From JAKALQ01 sp963978265 (lineage in GTDB: Bacteria > Actinomycetota > Actinomycetes > S36-B12 > UBA5976), in contig CAXBQV010000027.1 of NCBI GenBank assembly GCA_963978265.1, positions 1 through 18,245 of the forward strand: 18,245 nt of DNA, given 5' to 3'. The translations under genes were made by a program, and so were the position numbers. The notes beneath the pieces were generated by a model that was not told the DNA's origin, ran no database searches, and worked only from the letters and a program-made list of their open reading frames with translations. Below, piece by piece: positions 1-6,974 of the stretch (positions are counted from its first letter, which is position 1; every line of letters begins with the position of its first letter).

Positions 1-38
1 CGATCGGCAAAAACACTGCCGGCATCCGCCAAACGAAA

Positions 39-66
39 AGCCGGCGGCTCCTGCGAACCGCCGGCT
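39..66 (-). terminator. Hairpin terminator, stronger in the leftward direction
   Basis: A perfect 9-bp inverted repeat (AGCCGGCGG at 39-47, CCGCCGGCT at 58-66) encloses a 10-base loop. Read on the minus strand the stem is followed by TTTCGTTT, a usable U-tract; on the plus strand the following bases are poor in T. It sits just left of a plus-strand gene, so a leftward terminator is out of place here. Confidence 0.5.
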
Positions 67-94
67 ATCTGTTCCTGGGGGACGATTCTTATCG

Positions 95-664
95 GTGCAC
101 GAGCCACCGTTACTTGCCGCCAGTATTGCCGCCGTTGCCGCCGGTGCACTGTCGATGGCCGTCGGTGAGTACGTCTCCGTGAGCTCGCAGTCCGACATCG
201 AAGTCGCCGATGAGGCAATGGAACGACAGCATCTGGCTGAGGACCCAGTCGGGGAACTCGAAGAACTCACGTTGATCCTCCAGAGCCGCGGCATGACCCG
301 CGAAACGGCCGAGCGTGCAGCAAAGGAGATGTCGGAGTTCGATCTGCTCGAAACACATCTCCGTGAGGAACTCGGCCGGCACGAGCACAACGACGCGCGA
401 CCGATGCAGGCTGCCGTCGCTTCCGCTGCATCATTCATCGCCGGCGGCATCATCCCGTTCCTCGGGCTGCTCATCCCGGGAATGAATCGCACCTGGGCGA
501 TCGTGCTCGTGACGATCATCGGACTTGGCGGTGCAGGCACATTCAGCGGAATTGCTTCCGGCATGAACCCCGTGAAGCCCACAACCCGTGTGCTGCTCGG
601 CGGCGTGCTCGCAATGGCGATCACGTTCGGGGTCGGCCGCATCTTCGGCACGACCGTCGGCTGA
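95..664 (+). pseudogene. VIT/CCC1-family metal transporter, N-terminus missing
   Basis: The 189 residues match the middle and end of bacterial VIT1/CCC1 (vacuolar iron transporter-like) proteins, membrane carriers for Fe2+ or Mn2+. The family hallmark GALSMAVGEYVSVSSQ is at residues 17-32. A charged helical segment with several Glu residues follows (about 33-97), as in the cytosolic metal-binding region, then hydrophobic segments near 108-128, 134-154 and 166-186. Family members are usually about 230-240 residues and begin with a first membrane helix carrying an NDG motif. That part is absent: all three plus-strand frames of bases 1-94 lack it. The GTG at 95 has no well-spaced Shine-Dalgarno, so it is only the first possible start. 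The C-terminus is intact; its TGA and the stop of the convergent aminopeptidase gene share the palindrome TGATCA at 662-667. This is either a true truncation or a foreign joint upstream of base 95. Confidence 0.75.
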
Positions 665-2098
665 TCAGAGCAGCGTCTTCATCCAGCGTTCGATCTCGTC
701 GGGATGCCGCGGTAGCGACGCCGTCAGATTCTCGTAGCCGTTCTCGGTGACGATGAGATCGTCCTCGATGCGCACACCGATGCCGCGGTATTCCTCGGGG
801 ATCAGCAGATCATCCTCGTTGAAGTAGAGGCCCGGTTCAACCGTCAGCACCATGCCCGCCTGCAGCGGACCATCGAGGTACTCGGTGTTGCGCGCCTTTG
901 CGCAGTCGTGGACGTCGATCCCCAACATGTGTCCGGTGGCGTGCACGGTCCAGCGACGATGCAGTCCGACTTCGGGCTTCAGTGATTCCTCTGCTGTGAT
1001 GTGCAGGAAGCCAAGATCTTCCAGTCCCTTTGCGAGCACCCGCTGGGCTGCCCAGTAGATCTCCCGGTAGTTCACGCCGGGCTTGATCACTGCAAAAGCA
1101 GCTTCCTGTGCTTCGTAGACGATCATGTAGATGCGGCGTTGCGCTTCGGTGAACGCACCATTGACGGGAAGCGTTCTCGTGACGTCAGCGGTGTAGTGCG
1201 CATCCGTTTCGATGCCGGCATCGATGAGTATCAAGTCACCGTTTCGCACCGGGCCGTCGTTCTTCATCCAATGCAGCACACAGGCATGCGCGCCCGAGGC
1301 GATGATCGAGTCATAGCCTGGTTCGTTGCCTTCAAGTCGTGCGCGGCCATAGAACGCGGACTCGATGACGCGCTCACCATTGGGTTCCTTCACGGCTGCG
1401 GGGAATGAGCGCACCATGTCGTCGAATCCGCGCATGGTTGCGTCGCACGCCTTGCGCATCTCGCGGATCTCGAATTCGTCCTTGATCAGTCGTGCTTCGG
1501 CGGTGAAGGCCAGCAACTCGATATCGCGGTCATCGGCGGCGGGAAGTGCAGCGTCGACCAGCGGATCCTCGCCACGGATGGCAATCGTGGGCGTGCCGTC
1601 GGAGAGCGAGCCGTACACCTCGCTGACGTGCTTCACCGTGACCCCGTAGCGCTTCTCGGTTTCACCCGATGTGAGCCGTCGACCGACCCAGAACTCGCCA
1701 TGCCGGCGGTCACGGAAGAACTCCTCGGTGTCCTTCGGGCTGCGGGGATGGATGTAGAGGAAGGCGTCGTGTCCTGCGGCGGTCGGCTCCAGCACGAGCA
1801 CGCTCTCGGGGATCACGTCAGCGGCGCCGAGGCCCGTGTACCAGGAGAACGTCGAGTGGGCGCGGAACTTGTAGTCGGTGTCATTCGCACGCACTTTGAA
1901 ACTGCCAGCCGGCAACACGATGCGAAGCCCGGGGAAACGCGCAGAAAGCTCCAGTCGGCGTCGCAAGGTGTGCGGCGTGACCTCATGGGCGCTCACATCG
2001 TGCCGTTCACTGTCGGCCCAACCGGTCTTCATAAATGCCACAAGTGCATCCGACACCGGGAGGTCGTGGGATCCAGTGTTCAGCTTCTGCTCGGTCAT
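665..2098 (-). CDS. pepP: Xaa-Pro aminopeptidase (M24B family)
   Basis: This 477-residue cytosolic metallopeptidase removes N-terminal residues that precede proline. An aminopeptidase-P N-terminal domain covers about residues 45-190 and the pita-bread catalytic domain about 205-465. All five expected dinuclear metal ligands are visible: D293 (in DAGIE), D305 (in TADVTRT), H390 (in TGHMLGIDVHD), E421 (in VEPGLYF) and E445 (in GVRIEDD). Length is normal for the PepP subgroup. The ATG at 2098 is preceded by GAGG seven bases upstream, which supports this start. The gene stands alone, convergent with the VIT remnant at zero spacing and divergent from the DUF47-PiT operon. A TAGGGT -10 candidate lies at 2141-2146 on the minus strand, next to PHO-box-like repeats, so phosphate control of this gene is possible but unproven. 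Confidence 0.93.
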   Translation of the reverse strand: MTEQKLNTGSHDLPVSDALVAFMKTGWADSERHDVSAHEVTPHTLRRRLELSARFPGLRIVLPAGSFKVRANDTDYKFRAHSTFSWYTGLGAADVIPESVLVLEPTAAGHDAFLYIHPRSPKDTEEFFRDRRHGEFWVGRRLTSGETEKRYGVTVKHVSEVYGSLSDGTPTIAIRGEDPLVDAALPAADDRDIELLAFTAEARLIKDEFEIREMRKACDATMRGFDDMVRSFPAAVKEPNGERVIESAFYGRARLEGNEPGYDSIIASGAHACVLHWMKNDGPVRNGDLILIDAGIETDAHYTADVTRTLPVNGAFTEAQRRIYMIVYEAQEAAFAVIKPGVNYREIYWAAQRVLAKGLEDLGFLHITAEESLKPEVGLHRRWTVHATGHMLGIDVHDCAKARNTEYLDGPLQAGMVLTVEPGLYFNEDDLLIPEEYRGIGVRIEDDLIVTENGYENLTASLPRHPDEIERWMKTLL

Positions 2099-2159
2099 CG
2101 CATTCCTCGGGATCAGGGCTGGCTTTGCGCTGCCATTCCCACCCTACGTCACGCCGAAA

Positions 2160-2222
2160 GTGAACATTCGGTGAACGGACGATGACCGGCTACTGGAATC
2201 GTGAATCGGCGGTGAACGGTGT
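2160..2222. promoter_or_regulatory. Candidate PHO boxes: GTGAAC-type repeats at 11-bp spacing
   Basis: Cluster A holds GTGAACATTCG (2160), GTGAACGGACG (2171) and the weaker ATGACCGGCTA (2182), each exactly 11 bp apart. Cluster B holds GTGAATCGGCG (2201) and GTGAACGGTGT (2212), again 11 bp apart. On the other strand these read GTTCAC, the core of actinobacterial PHO boxes, which are 11-bp direct repeats bound by OmpR-type phosphate regulators (PhoP, RegX3). The clusters lie between pepP and a phosphate transport operon and would overlap the -35 region of either promoter (TAGGCT at 2226-2231 for the plus strand, TAGGGT at 2141-2146 for the minus strand). Family and position fit; binding is inferred. 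Confidence 0.6.
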
Positions 2223-2261
2223 TTCTAGGCTGCTCCCATACCTTCGATCCGGGAGATTTTC

Positions 2262-2876
2262 GTGGCACTCACGCCCAAGGACACGGTCCTCTTCGACCTC
2301 TACACCGCGCTCGCCGAGCGTCTCGCCGCGGGCGCCCGCGCGACCGAATCGCTGGTGAAGGCGCCTCGCGAACAGCGACTGGAAATCTCCGGGCAGGTGG
2401 CGTCCTTGGAGAGCGAAGCCGACGAACTGCTGGTGCGGATCGTCACTCGCGTCGACGACATGTTCGTGACGCCGTACGACCGCGGCGACCTGCAGGCGCT
2501 CGCGAACGCCCTGGATGACTCCATCGATGCGATGGAAGCCGCATCGGATCTCGTGGTGCTGCACAACGTGGACACCTTTCCGGCTGGTTCGGAGGAAATC
2601 GTCGATGCAGTCCGCCGCCTGGCCGAACTCACCGCGTCGAACATGCCTCGCCTGCGCAACCTCAAGGACCTCGACTTCTACTACACCGAAGCGAATCGCA
2701 TCGAGGACGATGGCGACCGCATGCATCGTCGGATGACGGCCAAGTTGTTCGACGGCAGTTACGACGCAATGACAGTGCTCCGTATCCAGGGCGTGTTCGA
2801 GCAACTCGAGGAGTCGCTCGACCGCATGGCGGCAGTCGCGCGCATCATGCGCACGATCGCACTCAAGGAGTCCTAA
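2262..2876 (+). CDS. DUF47 (PhoU-like) protein partnered with PiT transporter
   Basis: This 204-residue, all-helical cytosolic protein belongs to the DUF47/PhoU-like family. The clearest signature is TPYDRGDLQALANALDD at residues 70-86. Acidic metal-cluster positions include E50/E52/D54 and E143 to D152 (EANRIEDDGD). These proteins accompany PiT transporters and are thought to modulate phosphate uptake; the exact mechanism is not settled. The GTG start at 2262 has GGGAG six bases upstream (2251-2255). The PiT gene follows after three bases, and its Shine-Dalgarno AAGGAG lies inside the end of this gene, so the two form one operon. PHO-box-like repeats upstream suggest induction or repression by a phosphate-responsive regulator (inference). 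It is not the PhoU of a Pst system; no pst genes are present. Confidence 0.88.
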   Translation: MALTPKDTVLFDLYTALAERLAAGARATESLVKAPREQRLEISGQVASLESEADELLVRIVTRVDDMFVTPYDRGDLQALANALDDSIDAMEAASDLVVLHNVDTFPAGSEEIVDAVRRLAELTASNMPRLRNLKDLDFYYTEANRIEDDGDRMHRRMTAKLFDGSYDAMTVLRIQGVFEQLEESLDRMAAVARIMRTIALKES

Positions 2877-2879
2877 GCC

Positions 2880-3899
2880 GTGGAGTCGACGTTCGTCCTC
2901 GTCGCACTCATCACCATCGTTGCGTTGGCATTCGACTACACCAACGGTTTCCATGATGCGGCGAACGCGATTGCAACCTCGGTTGCAACGAAAGCTCTGC
3001 GTCCGCGCAATGCACTCATCATCGCCGCACTCGGCAACCTTGTTGGTGCCTTCATCAGTGAAGGCGTCGCCAAGACAGTTGGCAAGGGCATCATCGATCT
3101 CGGCGAGAACCCGGGTCACTTCGGTCTGGTGGTCGTGATGGCCGGCCTGCTCGGTGCCATTGCATGGAATCTCATCACCTGGTGGTTCGGTCTCCCATCA
3201 TCATCGAGTCACGCACTTATCGGGGGCCTCGTCGGTTCCGCGATGGCGGCTTCACAGACGGTGCAGTGGACCGGCGTAATCGAGAAGGTGCTCATCCCGA
3301 TGGTGCTGTCGCCGATGATCGGCTTCACGTTCGCCTACGGCCTGACGCTTGCGCTGCAGTGGATCTTCCGCAATTCGCGCAGGTCCAAGGCGGGGAGAGG
3401 ATTCAAGGGCGCCCAGGTTGCGGCCGCGACGGCCATGTCCGTCGGTCACGGTTTGCAGGATGCACAGAAGACGATGGGCGTGATCACGCTTGCCTTGATC
3501 GTCGGCGGCTATCACGAGGTCGGCAATGACAATGTACCGAACTGGGTGAAGGTCGCGGCGGCACTTGCAATCGCCGCAGGCACTTACGCCGGCGGCTGGC
3601 GCATCATGAAGACGCTCGGCAAGAAGATGATCGAGATGGACCCCGTCCGTTCGCTGTCGTCGCAGACCGTCGGCTCGCTCGTGCTGTATGTGATGGCAAT
3701 CGGGTACCACGCACCGATCTCCACAACGCACACGATCACATCCTCGATCCTTGGAGCCGGTGCCACACGTGGCCGCAAATGGGTCAGGTGGAACACCGTC
3801 GGAAGCATCCTCGGCGCGTGGGTGCTCACCATCCCGGCGGCGGCTGTCGTTGCCGGCACCTTCTTCCACGTTCTGCGCTTCCTCGGGATGGGCAACTGA
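2880..3899 (+). CDS. pit: Low-affinity inorganic phosphate transporter, PiT family
   Basis: This 339-residue inner-membrane protein is a phosphate:cation symporter of the PiT/PHO4 family, probably moving metal-phosphate complexes. The two inverted family signatures are present: FDYTNGFHDAANAIAT (residues 18-33) and GHGLQDAQKTMG (189-200). The paired loops GLPSSSSHALIGG (104-116) and PISTTHTITSSI (279-290) are also intact. Hydrophobic stretches spread over the whole length are consistent with about eight to ten helices. The GTG start at 2880 is preceded by AAGGAG at 2865-2870, nine bases away. Length is typical of the short bacterial and actinobacterial members. It is the second gene of the DUF47-PiT operon. 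Substrate sulfate is an alternative in a few relatives, but the DUF47 partner and PHO-like boxes favour phosphate. Confidence 0.93.
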   Translation: MESTFVLVALITIVALAFDYTNGFHDAANAIATSVATKALRPRNALIIAALGNLVGAFISEGVAKTVGKGIIDLGENPGHFGLVVVMAGLLGAIAWNLITWWFGLPSSSSHALIGGLVGSAMAASQTVQWTGVIEKVLIPMVLSPMIGFTFAYGLTLALQWIFRNSRRSKAGRGFKGAQVAAATAMSVGHGLQDAQKTMGVITLALIVGGYHEVGNDNVPNWVKVAAALAIAAGTYAGGWRIMKTLGKKMIEMDPVRSLSSQTVGSLVLYVMAIGYHAPISTTHTITSSILGAGATRGRKWVRWNTVGSILGAWVLTIPAAAVVAGTFFHVLRFLGMGN

Positions 3900-4005
3900 C
3901 CGCGGATTCCCTCGGGGAACGACGTTCGGCCTTCTCGTTCATGGCATTCCTCACGGAGGAGCACCTCGGCGCGAGCACGCGGATAGTGACCCCTGGGAGT
4001 TGATC

Positions 4006-4011
4006 TAGACT
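4006..4011 (+). promoter_or_regulatory. Candidate -10 box for homospermidine synthase
   Basis: TAGACT fits the actinobacterial TANNNT -10 pattern and lies in the 153-bp gap between pit and the homospermidine synthase gene. No convincing -35 is visible at the expected spacing. Transcription would start near 4018, giving a short leader before the TTG at 4053. Apart from this box, the gap 3900-4052 holds only a weak TTCCC/GGGAA hairpin near 3907-3919. Confidence 0.3.
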
Positions 4012-4052
4012 CCTGCCCGTTGGTCCCGCTCACCTTCAGGATTGAGGTCGAA

Positions 4053-5507
4053 TTGGCAGGTACATTCACAGGTCGGGTGCTCGTCCTCGGTGGCGGTTCA
4101 GTCTCGCAATGCTCTGTACCCCTTCTGCTTGACCACGTGGTTGCCACGCCAAGCCAACTCACCGTTCTGGATTACCAGGACATGCGGCATCGCTTTGCCG
4201 ATGCCATCAATCGCGGCATCAACTTCGTCATCGACCAGGTGACGAAGGAGAACCTCGAGACCCTGCTTGCGAAGCACCTCAGTGCCGGCGACGTGCTCGT
4301 CGATCTCGCATGGAACATCGATGCGAACACCATCATCGGCTGGTGTCACGACAACGGTGTGCTCTACCTCAACACCTCTGTCGAGGAATGGGATCCGTAC
4401 GACGCGGCCGACGATCGTCACCCGATTGATCGAACGTTGCTCGTACGCCACCTCCGGTTGCAGGAGTTGAAGGCGACCTGGGACAAGCCGGGCCCGACCG
4501 CCATCGTCGAACATGGCGCAAACCCCGGCATGGTGTCGCATCTCGTGAAGAAGGCACTCCGCGATATCGCCGAGCGCTGCCTGGCGGAGAACCTGCTCGG
4601 AGACAACACCGATGCGGTACGCGATGCGCTTGCCACCGAGCATTACGCGCACCTCGCCTGGAAGCTCGGCGTGAAGGTCATTCACGTGTCAGAGCGCGAC
4701 ACCCAGATCACCGACAAGCCGAAGGAAGTCGGCGAGTTCGTCAACACCTGGTCGGTTGCAGGTCTGCACGAAGAAGGCGTTGCACCAGCGGAACTCGGCT
4801 GGGGTACGCATGAGAAGAAGTTGCCGCCGAAGGGCATCCGCCACCCCAACTCCGACACCCAGATCTGCCTCGCGAAGCCGGGTGCAACCACGTGGGTCCG
4901 CTCGTGGGTCCCGGACTTCGAAATCAACGGCATGGTGGTTCGCCATGGGGAGGCGTACACGATCCCGGCGCATCTCACAGTGCGTGATGAGAACGGCAAC
5001 GAGATCTACCGCCCGACCTGTCACTATGCGTACTGCCCGACTGACATGGCGATCGCATCGCTGCGTGAACTCCAGGCCAACAACTGGAAGTTCCCCGAGC
5101 GCGAACGCATCATGAACAACGAGATCATCAGCGGAGAGGATCGACTCGGCGTTCTCCTGATGGGTCATCCGCTGAAGTCATGGTGGACAGGGTCACTCCT
5201 GAGCATCGACGAAGCACGCAGTTTGGTGCCGGGCCAGAGTGCCACCACGTTGCAGGTCGCGGCATCCGTCATGGCTGCGGTGGTGTACATGGTGAACAAC
5301 CCCGACAAGGGCTTGTGTGTTCCGGATGATCTGCCGTGGCGTGAGGTGTACGAGACGATGCGTCCGTACCTCGGCCCCATCTACTCCGAGGCAGTCGACT
5401 GGACGCCGCTGAAGAATCGTTACGACCTCTTCGCGCAATGGGACGGAACTGAACTCGATCACGACGACCCGTGGCAGTTCACGAATTTCCTCGTCGAGCA
5501 GATCTAG
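4053..5507 (+). CDS. hss: Homospermidine synthase
   Basis: The product (484 residues from TTG 4053) makes sym-homospermidine from putrescine with an NAD-dependent aminobutyl transfer. The N-terminal Rossmann segment GRVLVLGGGSVSQ (about residues 7-19) binds NAD. Family signatures follow: HGANPGMVSH at about 154-163, a WGTHEKKLP stretch near 250, and a C-terminal domain rich in aromatic residues. It belongs to the saccharopine-dehydrogenase-like fold and has the usual length of about 470-490 residues. The frame is open from a TTG at 4020, but the TTG at 4053 has GAGG five bases upstream (4044-4047) and starts the protein just before the Rossmann strand, so I prefer it. The gene is single, with a strong bidirectional terminator behind it. 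Ornithine decarboxylase or other polyamine genes are not in this window. Confidence 0.85.
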   Translation: MAGTFTGRVLVLGGGSVSQCSVPLLLDHVVATPSQLTVLDYQDMRHRFADAINRGINFVIDQVTKENLETLLAKHLSAGDVLVDLAWNIDANTIIGWCHDNGVLYLNTSVEEWDPYDAADDRHPIDRTLLVRHLRLQELKATWDKPGPTAIVEHGANPGMVSHLVKKALRDIAERCLAENLLGDNTDAVRDALATEHYAHLAWKLGVKVIHVSERDTQITDKPKEVGEFVNTWSVAGLHEEGVAPAELGWGTHEKKLPPKGIRHPNSDTQICLAKPGATTWVRSWVPDFEINGMVVRHGEAYTIPAHLTVRDENGNEIYRPTCHYAYCPTDMAIASLRELQANNWKFPERERIMNNEIISGEDRLGVLLMGHPLKSWWTGSLLSIDEARSLVPGQSATTLQVAASVMAAVVYMVNNPDKGLCVPDDLPWREVYETMRPYLGPIYSEAVDWTPLKNRYDLFAQWDGTELDHDDPWQFTNFLVEQI

Positions 5508-5530
5508 CGAGCGCGTGTCGTCAGACATGA

Positions 5531-5556
5531 CTGTGGGCGCCCTCGGGCGCCCACAG
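5531..5556. terminator. Bidirectional hairpin terminator between hss and upp
   Basis: CTGTGGGCGCC (5531-5541) and GGCGCCCACAG (5546-5556) form a perfect 11-bp stem around loop CTCG. The plus-strand side is followed by TTGTTCC. The two flanking genes converge on it, so it probably serves both. Confidence 0.8.
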
Positions 5557-5567
5557 TTGTTCCACGA

Positions 5568-6200
5568 TCAGACGGTGCCGTAGAGGCGATCTCCCGCATC
5601 TCCGAGCCCCGGGACGATGTAGCCCTTTTCATTCAACTTCTCGTCGAGAGCAGCGGCCACAACCGTCACCTGCTTTCCTGCGAACGCAGCATCCACTGTG
5701 GCGAGACCTTCCGGCGATGCGATGAGACAGATCGCAGTGACATCGGTTGCACCGCGATCAAGCATCATCTGCACGGCGGCGATCATCGAGCCACCGGTGG
5801 CGAGCATCGGATCCAGGACGTACACCTGTCGACCTGCGATGTCGTGCGGAATACGTTCTGCGTACGTCGTCGCGATCAAGGATTCCTCGTTGCGCACCAT
5901 GCCGAGGAAGCCGACTTCTGCCGTCGGCAGCAGGCGCATCATCCCTTCCAGCATGCCGAGGCCGGCTCGAAGGATCGGCACCACGAGCGGCTTGGGGTCA
6001 GCGATTCGTACACCGTTCGCCAGCGCCACCGGCGTGCGAACCTCGACCGGTTCCACCCGGATATGCCGAGTCGCTTCGTACGCCAACAGTGTGACGAGCT
6101 CCTCTGCGAGGCGACGGAACGTGGGCGTATCCGTTCGTTCATCGCGCAACTGTGTGACTTTGGCGGTGATGAGGGGATGGTCTGCAATGTGGGTGCGCAT
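5568..6200 (-). CDS. upp: Uracil phosphoribosyltransferase
   Basis: This 210-residue cytosolic enzyme joins uracil and PRPP to give UMP in pyrimidine salvage. The PRPP-binding loop VLDPMLATGGS is at residues 128-138, and the uracil-binding C-terminus GYIVPGLGDAGDRLYGT at 193-209. PILRAGLGM (74-82) is also typical of the family. Length matches the usual 207-210. The ATG at 6200 lacks a Shine-Dalgarno. On the minus strand a TAGGTT -10 box (6207-6212) ends six bases before the ATG, the classic spacing for a leaderless transcript. The gene diverges from tadA across only 36 bp and ends at a shared bidirectional terminator. Confidence 0.96.
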   Translation of the reverse strand: MRTHIADHPLITAKVTQLRDERTDTPTFRRLAEELVTLLAYEATRHIRVEPVEVRTPVALANGVRIADPKPLVVPILRAGLGMLEGMMRLLPTAEVGFLGMVRNEESLIATTYAERIPHDIAGRQVYVLDPMLATGGSMIAAVQMMLDRGATDVTAICLIASPEGLATVDAAFAGKQVTVVAAALDEKLNEKGYIVPGLGDAGDRLYGTV

Positions 6201-6239
6201 ACGGCAAACCTATGCCTGATAGGTCAAGATTGCCGTATG
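6198..6239. promoter_or_regulatory. Palindromic divergent promoter of upp and tadA
   Basis: CATACGGCAA (6198-6207) and TTGCCGTATG (6230-6239) are a perfect 10-bp inverted repeat whose outer ends are the two start codons. Inside it, ACCTAT (6208-6213) and ATAGGT (6219-6224) form a second inverted repeat. Minus-strand TAGGTT and plus-strand CAAGAT each end six bases before an ATG, so both transcripts are predicted to be leaderless. Confidence 0.6.
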
Positions 6240-6722
6240 AAACCCACGGCGGCTGATCTGCAGGCGATGAGCGCTGCACTCGACGAGGCACGGGCCTCGC
6301 TCGGGACCGGCGACGTGCCGGTCGGTGCTGTGGTGCTGGATTCGAACGGTCGCATCATCGGTCGTGGACGGAACACCCGCGAAGCCGCGCGCGATCCGAT
6401 GGGGCACGCGGAGATCAACGCGTTGCGTGAAGCGGCGCAGCATCTCGATGACTGGCGGCTGGACGACTGCACCTTGGTTGTGACACTTGAACCCTGCACC
6501 ATGTGCGCTGGTGCGATTGTCGGTGCCCGCATCGCGCGACTCGTGTACGGAGCCGACGACGAGAAGGGTGGCGCGGTCGGCTCACTCTGGGATGTCGTTC
6601 GTGATCGTCGGCTCAATCACCGACCTGAAGTCGTTGCGGGTGTGCGTGCCGACGAGTCCGCGGCGCTTCTGCGCGAGTTCTTTGCAGGACAAAGGAAACT
6701 GGAAGGCCCCTCACGCACCTGA
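6237..6722 (+). CDS. tadA: tRNA-specific adenosine deaminase TadA
   Basis: This 161-residue zinc enzyme converts A34 to inosine in tRNA-Arg(ACG), so that one tRNA reads CGU, CGC and CGA. The deaminase zinc site is clear: H57-A-E59 with E59 as the proton shuttle, and P86-C87-x-x-C90 supplying the two cysteine ligands. GDVPVGAVVL at 25-34 is typical of TadA rather than of cytidine deaminases. The frame is open far upstream, but those codons lie antisense to upp; the ATG at 6237 gives a normal N-terminus. No Shine-Dalgarno is present, and the CAAGAT box six bases upstream suggests a leaderless mRNA. The last 19 bases overlap the SRP RNA gene on the opposite strand. Its likely substrate, tRNA-Arg(ACG), is encoded at 11821-11893. 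Confidence 0.93.
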   Translation: MKPTAADLQAMSAALDEARASLGTGDVPVGAVVLDSNGRIIGRGRNTREAARDPMGHAEINALREAAQHLDDWRLDDCTLVVTLEPCTMCAGAIVGARIARLVYGADDEKGGAVGSLWDVVRDRRLNHRPEVVAGVRADESAALLREFFAGQRKLEGPSRT

Positions 6723-6791
6723 CAGAGCGCGCCTACCCTTGCTGCCTTCCGGCCCTGGGGGATTCGGAGCGATGTCACCGCGTGAGGGGCT
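6704..6791 (-). ncRNA. ffs: Signal recognition particle RNA, small bacterial type
   Basis: The minus strand carries the SRP hairpin core CAGGGCCGGAAGGCAGCAAG (about 6739-6758) with the GGAA tetraloop and the Ffh-binding asymmetric loop. The ends pair perfectly: GCCCCTCACGC (6780-6790) with GCGTGAGGGGC (6706-6716), and inside them TGACA pairs with TGTCA. Total length near 88 bases fits the 4.5S-like class without an Alu domain. A TAGGCT -10 box (6798-6803, minus strand) ends six bases before the predicted 5' end. The RNA acts with Ffh in co-translational membrane targeting. Its 3' end overlaps the end of tadA in antisense. Confidence 0.9.
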
Positions 6792-6797
6792 GAAGGA

Positions 6798-6864
6798 AGC
6801 CTAGCCGCCCCTGCAGTGCGTTATCCCGGACGATTTAGCTCCCACCTACCTCCACCGGTACCCT
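6798..6864. promoter_or_regulatory. Divergent promoters of SRP RNA and tRNA-Ser
   Basis: TAGGCT on the minus strand (6798-6803) is placed to start the SRP RNA at about 6791. TACCCT on the plus strand (6859-6864) is placed to start a transcript about 7 bases later, right at the tRNA-Ser. Both fit TANNNT; -35 boxes are not convincing. Confidence 0.45.
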
Positions 6865-6871
6865 TCGCGGC

Positions 6872-6959
6872 GGAGGATTCGCATAGTGGCCTAGTGCGCA
6901 CGCTTGGAAAGCGTGTTGGGGGAAACTCCTCGCGGGTTCGAATCCCGCATCCTCCGCCA
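6872..6959 (+). tRNA. tRNA-Ser(GGA)
   Basis: The acceptor arm GGAGGAT (6872-6878) pairs with ATCCTCC (6949-6955), followed by discriminator G and an encoded CCA (6957-6959). The anticodon stem CACGC/GCGTG encloses TTGGAAA, anticodon GGA, reading UCC and UCU. The long variable arm (TTGGGGGAAACTCCTC) is typical of serine tRNAs. The T arm is GCGGG/CCCGC around TTCGAAT. Confidence 0.97.
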
Positions 6960-6974
6960 CTGGATGGAGGCGAC

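Noticed and set aside
2190..3119. A 309-residue minus-strand reading frame opposite the DUF47-PiT operon
   Set aside because: His/Arg/Cys-rich shadow composition; the opposite strand carries two clear family members with Shine-Dalgarno sites.
5844..6236. A long N-terminal extension of TadA
   Set aside because: It is antisense to upp and has no TadA features; the family N-terminus starts at 6237.
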